From Vitis vinifera (lineage: Eukaryota; Streptophyta; Magnoliopsida; Vitales; Vitaceae): 64,000 nt of DNA. Where the stretch lies: positions 5,063,001 through 5,127,000 of the forward strand of contig NC_081811.1 of the NCBI RefSeq assembly GCF_030704535.1. Reading direction: 5' to 3'. Both the position numbers and the translations under genes were made by a program. A model generated the notes under the pieces. That model searched no databases. It was given only the letters and a program-made list of their open reading frames with translations, and was not told the DNA's origin. This document shows positions 57,190 to 64,000 of the stretch, one piece after another; position 1 is the stretch's first letter, and each line of letters opens with the position of its first letter.

Positions 57190-57960
57190 TCAAAGCCCAC
57201 CAAATTTAATTTTTTAAGTTTCTATTTTCAAAGTTTCCAAAATTTTGAAAATTTTGGATTTAATTTTTTTAAGTTTCCATTTTCAAAATTCCCAAAATTC
57301 CAGACTTAATTTTTTAGGTTTCTATTTCCAAAGTTTCCAAAATTCCCAAAATTATGGATTTAATTTTTTTAAGTTTCCATTTCCAAAATTTCAAAAATTC
57401 CGGATTTAATTTTTTAAGTTTCCATTTCCAAAGTTTCCGAAATTCCCAAAATTCCAAATTTATTTTAAAAAATTATCATTTCCAAAATTTTCCAAAATTC
57501 CAAACTTATCTTTAAAATTCCATTTCCAAAATTTCCAAATTTCCCAAAATTCCAAACTTATTTTAAAATTCCATTTCCAAAATTTTCCAAAATTTCCCAA
57601 CTTATTTTTTTAACAAAAATTCCATTTCCAAAATTCCAAATTTAATTTTAAAATTCCATTTCCAAGTTTCCAAATTTATTTTTTTAAAAATATCATTCTC
57701 AAATAATTTTCCAAAGTTCCAAAATTCCAAATTTATTTTTTAAAACTATTATTCTCAAATAATTTTCCAAAATTCCAAATTTATTTTACACAACTATTAT
57801 TCTCAAATAATTTTCCAGATTTCCAAAATTTCAAACTTAATTTTTACTGCCATCTTTAAATGATTTTTCAAAATTCAAAATTTCAAATTTAATTTTCCAA
57901 ACTCTCATTTTCAAATTTTTTTTAATAAAAAAACGAATAAGTCTTCATAATTCCAAAATA
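57190..57960. repeat. Degenerate tandem repeat of ttccaaaattcc units
   Basis: Dozens of variants of aatttccaaaattcccaaa separated by taattttt or tattttaaa. Unit spacing varies from about 35 to 60 bp. It is non-coding and lies near the inner side of the LTR's conserved 5' region. Confidence 0.8.
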
Positions 57961-58579
57961 ATGGAATTTATGAGAATTAATTCATAAAAAAATAAATTGG
58001 GTTTTGGTGAGGGCCCGACATTTATAACATTTCTTTCGAAAATAATTCAAGTAAACTGTGCACTCGATTTTGTTTAATTTTGATTTGGTTTTGTATTAGA
58101 TTTTTTTTACACTTGTCATTGTACATTAATCTTGTTTTCATGACAACGCTTTATTACCTGCTATTAAGGTAGACTCTCATTCTCACTTTGTTTATTATTT
58201 TGTTATCATGACTTATTTTTGAACTATGATCATTTTGGTATCCATTAATCTCTTTGTTAACTGTCATATCTGCTTCACCTTATTTAGTAAAAACCCATTT
58301 TTTAGGGGCTTAGAGGGGTGCTACAGTGTTTACCATACCTTCTCAATAAGTAACCTGATCACTGGACCTAGATTCAAGTTTTTTGTAGACAGCTTTTCCA
58401 AAAAAACTAGGAGTCCATTTAAGGGTTTTATTCTTACTTGTTTTCCCCTTTAAAAATAAATAAAAGTAAGTGGCGACTCCAAATCTTTTCTAAAAATTAT
58501 ATATCTTCACCAAGTAAAACGAAAAGCGAGTCTCGCCAACCGAGTGGGAATGCATCGTGTAGAAAATGTTGGGTCCACA

Positions 58580-58920
58580 ATAACAAATATAAGTCAAAAT
58601 TGAACCAAAATAAACATTTTTTTAAGTAAAAAAAAATGATAAAGTTTCCCCTATATCAAAGACATTGTTCCATATGCAAATCACATGATTAATCAAATAT
58701 TGTCAACAAAGCCTAGTAAATATAATAATAGAAATTTTCAATATAAAAAATAGAAGTCAATACTAAACCAAAATAAACATTTTGTGAAGTCAAAAAATTT
58801 TGATAGTTTTCCTCTATATCAAAGACATTATCCCATATACAAATCAAGAATTATCAACAAAGCCCAATAGATATAATAATACAAGGTTTCATATAACAAA
58901 TATAAGTGAGAACTTAATGT
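58580..58920 (+). repeat. Copies b and c of the roughly 150-bp tandem repeat
   Basis: Both contain atatcaaagacatt, catat-caaatca and caacaaagcc followed by ataataata and ttcaatata-type ends. They align to each other and to 53831-54012. Confidence 0.75.
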
Positions 58921-58939
58921 CAATTACATAGATGCATCA

Positions 58940-59020
58940 TGAACAATCATCACCCCTATTCTTATTTAGACAAGAATAACAATAATGACCACTTTGTTTG
59001 CATAGTCTACATGTAATAAA
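58940..59020 (-). pseudogene. CCHC zinc-knuckle scrap, probably from a MULE-type transposase
   Basis: The minus strand reads TCRLCKQSGHYCYSC, a CX2CX4HX4C knuckle of the type that ends MuDR-like transposases. It lies upstream of the PMD fragments on the same strand. The surrounding sequence is too decayed to assign further domains. Confidence 0.5.
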
Positions 59021-60999
59021 AGATTTGTCTTCCCTAATATTTTGTTATGCAATCGAGTTGATTTAGATTGTCTAACTAACACATGTTTCATAGACTCCAA
59101 AGGCACAATAATTAAACCACTGTATGAAGGTCACTCGTACTCACTATGAATAGAGTAAAAAAAGTGCCCAAGTGCTCAAATAAGATCTTACAATGTAATA
59201 ATGTTGAACAAATCATTTAAAATCAACTAAACGAGAATGACATACTCAGATGATATGGTTGTATGGAAAATCATATATGAGTAACTTTCCACATGTACAT
59301 GCACATTCATATAGGTTGACATGAGTAACACAATAGCACAATAGATCATGCCCTTAAGCCCAGTACAACCCATTACAATAATTAGGTATGGTCATGTTGA
59401 CCAAATCTTTTAAATGTCGAGCCATAAGTCAAGTTGGGCAACTCGATCCATTTGACACCTCTATTTTTTGGACATTAATCCATACCATGAATAGTGAATC
59501 CATATATCTTCTCTAGTTAAAAGGTCACATGTATATATTGTGACACAAAAACAATACATAAATATGAGAAGTGTATAGACTCACTAGGCAAATTGTGAAA
59601 TTGTACGAGTATTGGTCCTTAAAGATTGAAGGAGAAAGTTTTACACATTAAAGCATCATTTATGCATATGAGCATCATAAGTTGACCGAAATGCATAAGT
59701 CCATCATAAGCTTAAAATTTTGAGAATACAAACCCAATAGTAACTTTAGTGCCCAAGATATGTGAGAAGGGAAAGTATTGTTTCAACTAGTCCTTAGACA
59801 ATCCTGCGAACCATTTGCTACATCATCCTTCTTTCATTGAATCCATGCGAACTATCAACTTATTAATCAAAGTTCTAATGTGTCTTATATATATTTCATA
59901 CAAGAAAATAGAATTTCTCAAATTAAGAATAATTTAATTTTTTATGAAAATAAATAAAATATTGACAATGTTTGAATAAAATTCCATATTCTCCAAAGTG
60001 ATAACAATATATGTTAAAATTTTAAAATATTATGTCATTAAAAAAAATGCTTACTTGAATGGGCTAATAATAAGAGTGTAACTTGAATGGGTTAGCCTGA
60101 GCTAACCCAAGTTAGGGAAAACTTGGATTTAACCTGAAATCAATTTGGGTTGGATTTGAAGTAAGGGTTTGCACAACTTGAGTTTAGCTTGACATGGTTT
60201 AATATTTTATTATAATATTATTTGAACCAATATCCCATATATATCATTTCAAGTAATTTTAAAAGAAAAAAAAATATTAAATTTAGTTATATTATATATT
60301 ATTTTATTTTTTAGATAGATATATAATTTACTACAATAACCTATCCAATTTGAATCTAACTGATCAATCTGCATTTAATACAAACTTTATATAGTTGTAA
60401 TCCAATCAATCCTAATCTAAACTAAATTTGAAAAAATATTAATGAGTTGGGATCAGGCTCAACACATTGGATTAAAGGTCGAGTTGGATTTCGGTTGAAT
60501 ACTTAATAGTTTTGGTTAGATTCTAATTAAGTGTAAACTCAATGCAACTTATCCAAGTCATAACCCTAATTAATAACCTTCAATTTTAAAATATACAATA
60601 AAATACAAGATTAATAACATGCATTGAGGCTATTTTTTATTCTTGAAAAGTATTAAGAAAAAAATGGTAAGAAAAAATATTTTCTCCTGCTTTGTTATGA
60701 AAAATAAGAAAAAAATCAAATATAATTAAAATTAGTTAGAAGTTTATACATTTTAAAATTATTTAATCTTTACTTAAAAAAATAAATGAAATAAATTTAA
60801 AATATTATATAAAAATAATTTATTGATTTTATTTTTTTATTTTTTATTTTCGGTAGTTTTTTCTTTTCTTTTCTTTCCTTTGTATTTTCTTTAAAAATTT
60901 TCAAAACGGACAGTCTTACAAAATTGAACTAGGAATGATTAAATTTGCACAAAGTTATTATTAATTATTAATCTTTCATTACTTTTATTTCATCTTATT
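59021..60999. other. Non-coding DNA upstream of germin-like gene 2's 3' flank
   Basis: No open frame of note. The left part is probably decayed transposon. 60060-60550 has repeated gggttagc/aacttgaat-type wording, as in dispersed repeats. The rest is AT-rich. Confidence 0.45.
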
Positions 61000-61089
61000 T
61001 AGGATCAATTTCAAACAAATTTATCAATAAACAAAAAAAAATATTACATAAATCATTTTCCACAAAATGCTAAAATATGGAGATAAATT

Positions 61090-61846
61090 CTACGCCTTCT
61101 TTGGGGCGAGTTTCGATTTGATTTTCTCTACCTCCTTGGTACCAATCTGGAAGGCCTTGGTCATCACATTGTCCGGCACTTCCGGCGTCGCCGTGAACAG
61201 CGTTGCTGCTATAGACTGCGTACCCGGCAGCTGGCTGTTGAAGGCGCCCAGGATGGCCGCAGGCTCGTCGCCATTGTTCTTCTGGAAGTGAACCAGACCT
61301 CGGGGGAAAACAAAAACTTCACCTTTCTTGATGGTCTTGGAAACCAGCACGTTTGAGGCAGTTATGAAGCCCACGTCCAATACACCTGCCAAAACGAAAG
61401 CGATCTCGGTGGCTCGTGGGTGGGTGTGAGGTGGGTTCAGGCCGCCTGGTGCGATGTCCACCCGGGACAGCGACACTCCCAGCGTGTTGAGGCCCGAAAT
61501 CTTCTGCACGTTGGCTGCAGTCACCACTGATCCCATCAAATTGTTGGGCACTCCCTCCTTAGCCAGACCGTCGAAGAAGAAATCCGATGCGCTTATATTT
61601 GCCGCATCCTTACATGCATATCCGTTCAGCTTTGTCCCTGTTTGTATACATATCACACTCATCACTAACTACCCTTTTACTATAAATATTTATCAGAAAA
61701 CAGAATATGAAGTAGCTAGAATTGTATGCAAACCACTAACCAGAGGCAAAATCTGCTACACAGACATCTTGAAGAAGGTCGGGATCTGAAGCAAGAGCAC
61801 CGGAGATGGCAGCAAAGATGAGAAGATAGGCGAAAAGGGTCTCCAT
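61090..61846 (-). CDS. Germin-like protein 2 in this window, two exons, intact
   Basis: Exons are 61741-61846 and 61090-61637, the same lengths as its paralog (106 and 548 nt, 217 aa), with a GT-AG intron of 103 bp. The signal peptide is METLFAYLLIFAAISGALA. The metal site is PHTHPRATE and PRGLVHF, with all four ligands present. The protein differs from the 46.9-kb copy at scattered positions (for example HFQKNNGDEPAAI against HFLKNNSDKPAAV) and has no lesion. Both genes are read in the same direction. This one also probably acts in the apoplast as a Mn-binding cupin. Confidence 0.94.
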
Positions 61847-61922
61847 TTGCTATGAAACCAGATTGGCTGGAGGGCAGTTAATTGCTATAGATTTGAATGC
61901 AAGAAGGAGCTTCATTCTTGTG

Positions 61923-61930
61923 TATTTATA
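61923..61930 (-). promoter_or_regulatory. TATA box of germin-like gene 2
   Basis: TATAAATA on the minus strand, about 77 bases upstream of the start codon. The position is similar to that of the paralog. Confidence 0.65.
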
Positions 61931-62420
61931 TCTTCTGTTTTAAGGCCAGTTAGCATTGATTCTAGGGAGCCAAACGACAACTAAAAACAAAACAATATCT
62001 TTCAAGGTTTGGTAGAAGATGGTGTGGGTGAGGATGAGGTGGTGGGAATTGAAACATGACATTAACAAATATGAGGAAGAGATTTCGAGGACGTTTACAT
62101 CATATACCAAACCCAACCAACATCGCCACTGTTGCTTTCACTTTCCTTCTTTTCTTCCCCGCACGTCCGCTCCCCGTGATGATCCAGATTTAGATATGAA
62201 GAATAAATAATAACTTCACTTTACGAGTAAATCAAGACAGACAATGATGTGGGGTGGTTTGACCGGCCCTGTTGGGAGCGGTTGAATGGTCCCCATGTGG
62301 CGGCTGTTCATATGAATTAACTCACACTCTTAAATGGGTAGAAATCAAAGCTTAAGGATTAAAGTGGATTTGTGGTTGCTTCGGTGATAGTGAAGTTTTA
62401 CCAAAGCTTGGAACCATGGA

Positions 62421-63024
62421 CCCTGCAGTTGGAGTTTTCCGCTGTGATTTTCCCATCACGTTTTCGTTCGACACCCGACAAATTTTCCACCGGTTTCTAC
62501 TACTTGACTCAGAAATTAAGTCTTTGGTTACAACGCTTTCTTAAACTTCTTGAGATATCATGTTTTGTCGAGTTGTTTAATCTTTAATCATATTGGAATG
62601 TAGTGAAGTGAAAGATATGTTTTATCAACCAATTAAATTATGTTTGGTTCGGAAAATTCCAGAGAAAATATATATAAAAAATAAAAATAAATAAAAAAAG
62701 TGAAAAAAAAATTAAAATCATCAAATTTTTTTAAAAATTTATTTCATTATTTTCTTTCATATTTTTCATGATAGAATCAAACAAAGAAAATTATTTTTTG
62801 TAACATTATTTTTCTTTTCTTCCTACTTTTCGGAACCAAACATAAGGTTGCAGTGCATAGACCATTTCTTCATTAGAACAGGAGGGGTGGGGGGAGGGGG
62901 AAGAACTTCAATTTGAAGAAAGAGAATGTCAAAGAAAAGAAAAACTGTGATTCTGAAAAACATAGATGATTTACTCATTGAAAATTGTTACATTGTTGAG
63001 GGGATATGTGAATGTGAAAACAAC
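62421..63024. other. Intergenic DNA before the PP2C gene end
   Basis: AT-rich, with no supported gene. It includes the 3' flank of the PP2C gene. Confidence 0.5.
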
Positions 63025-64000
63025 TATCCTGATGATCTCCAGATCCTTCCCTCGAGGGAAACCACCATAACAGAAACGTCGTCATGATATTTACGTCTAT
63101 CTCCATGGGGAATATCAAGCAATTCATGGAAATCCATTCCTGCAAATAGCAAGACAACAAGAACAAATATGAGCCTATAGATTATTTCCATTCCTCTCCC
63201 ATACAGTTTTGGCCAAAATAAATTTTGGTTTTGAAAACAAAACCAGTAAGGAAAAATAATTTAAAAAATCCCAAACATGTACAGATTGAAAGTAGTTCAT
63301 TTTTGTCAAGGCCGGGTTGTTGAACAGAATATCTAGCCAAGTAACATGCATAAAAATATTCTCGTCACATTCCAGACAAGCTTTGAATTTCCCTGAAGTT
63401 TAACATTTCACATTTTTGTTTTGTTTATCAACCCTGTCATTCCAGACTGATCCCAACCATGTCATTTCCATTTTTTGTTTCTTTTTCTATAATTCAATTA
63501 GTTTTCCTTTTAAGCAAAAATGATAGCAATCCCAACTCAGTGCCATGATGAACTGCACTGCATTAGGTTACTGTTTGGCCATTGTGACATAAGTAGACAA
63601 AAATGAACTATAGATGAGTGAAGTTTGAGAGTTCCGAAGTGGGGTTCGCACTTCCAACAGTCGGCAGCGACATTATAGGAAATAATTCTCACATTTTGTG
63701 TGGTGGGTTTTAAATTTTTTAAAGAATATATGTAATATTTGAACCTTCCCAGTAACTTAACAGATTGGAAGGCTGTGATCAGCTAATCACCCCACTATTT
63801 GGACAAGGTGGGCATTCAAATGCAAGGCAGTACATTGAGAACCCATATGTACTTAACTGAGGATAGCATACTGACTCCTAGCTTTCATTAATCCTAAAGA
63901 GATCTAAGAAAGTAAAAGTTAATCTAAATGAACTGACCATTCTTTTTTGCAGCACGAAAGAGAAGCTCCGCAATGAGGTATTGTGCAGGATCACCTTCTG
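63025..64000 (-). CDS. Protein phosphatase 2C, last two exons (gene continues beyond the window)
   Basis: The last exon is 63025-63139, ending in TAG at 63025-63027. The previous exon runs from the window edge to 63938. The junction is GT-AG with matching phase (AAT G|GA ATG). Together they read [20 protein letters not shown], then [20 protein letters not shown], then [18 protein letters not shown]. The [10 protein letters not shown] block is the C-terminal PP2C motif that supplies a metal-binding Asp. PP2Cs are Mg/Mn-dependent Ser/Thr phosphatases. The subgroup cannot be decided from 60 residues. Confidence 0.85.

Larger units (their letters stand above)
54013..58579 (-). mobile_element. Probable solo LTR (4.6 kb), inverted relative to the first, with captured DNA
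   Basis: On the plus strand it runs from TGTAGACTC to GGGTCCACA. The perfect 5-bp duplication ataac lies at 54008-54012 and 58580-58584. Read on the minus strand, its first 570 bp match the start of the 50.5-kb LTR (TGTGGACCC, GTGGCGACTCC-type block, and the GTCGGGCCCTCACCAAA marker). The interior has a retrocopy of a host gene, a C-rich segment and an A/T-rich degenerate repeat. No pol sequence is present. Confidence 0.8.
61000..62420 (-). repeat. Segmental duplicate B carrying a germin-like gene and its promoter
   Basis: Partner of 46840-48450. Shared upstream blocks include gttgaatggtcccca-gtggcgg and atcaaagcttaagga. Confidence 0.75.

Noticed and set aside
1..64000. CRISPR-like arrays or bacterial operons
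   Set aside because: Regular spaced repeats are a eukaryotic minisatellite without spacers. All genes have spliceosomal introns, so prokaryotic features are not expected.

Overview
The window is plant nuclear DNA from a eudicot, most likely a grapevine (Vitis). Evidence: spliced genes with GT-AG introns, plant families (alpha-expansin, PDR-type ABCG transporter, germin-like proteins, PP2C), Ty1/copia elements primed by initiator tRNA-Met, an endogenous caulimovirid resembling florendoviruses, and a plant mobile domain (PMD) transposon. The species is inferred, not shown.

Layout. 0.56-1.58 kb (+): intact three-exon alpha-expansin. 1.85-18.86 kb (-): a dead PDR-type ABCG transporter gene. Its N-terminal half is still readable exon by exon, but NBD2 is missing. 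Two copia elements with 5-bp target duplications sit inside its coding exons: a nearly complete one at 12.46-17.09 kb, and a gag-protease-only one with apparently identical LTRs at 7.96-10.36 kb. An older copia wreck lies at 3.4-7.45 kb. 20.2-22.07 kb: remains of a second tandem ABCG copy, plus a scrap of the 3' end of the next gene, which shows what the duplication unit contained.

22.67-46.1 kb (-): a C9orf78/TLS1-family splicing-factor gene with six intact coding exons (270 codons) spread over 18 kb, plus a probable 5'UTR exon at 46.03 kb. Its third coding intron is 15.9 kb and holds an RE1-type copia (24.09-29.09 kb) and a large inverted endogenous pararetrovirus (29.25-39.14 kb). The leader intron holds an antisense LINE (41.18-45.45 kb).

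46.9-47.7 and 61.1-61.85 kb (-): two intact paralogous germin-like genes from a tandem duplication that also copied their promoters. Between them is a nested stack of repeats: a degenerate PMD/MULE-type transposon split by two probable solo LTRs of one family in opposite orientation (50.55-53.34 and 54.01-58.58 kb), each with a perfect 5-bp target duplication. The first carries a 48-bp minisatellite. The second carries an intronless proteasome-assembly-chaperone-1-like copy that keeps its full frame and has only nonsense lesions. 63.03-64.0 kb (-): the last two exons of a PP2C gene that continues beyond the window.

Working genes (expansin, TLS1-like, two germin-like, PP2C) are ordinary host genes with no visible shared pathway. 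Most of the remaining sequence is retroelement history.
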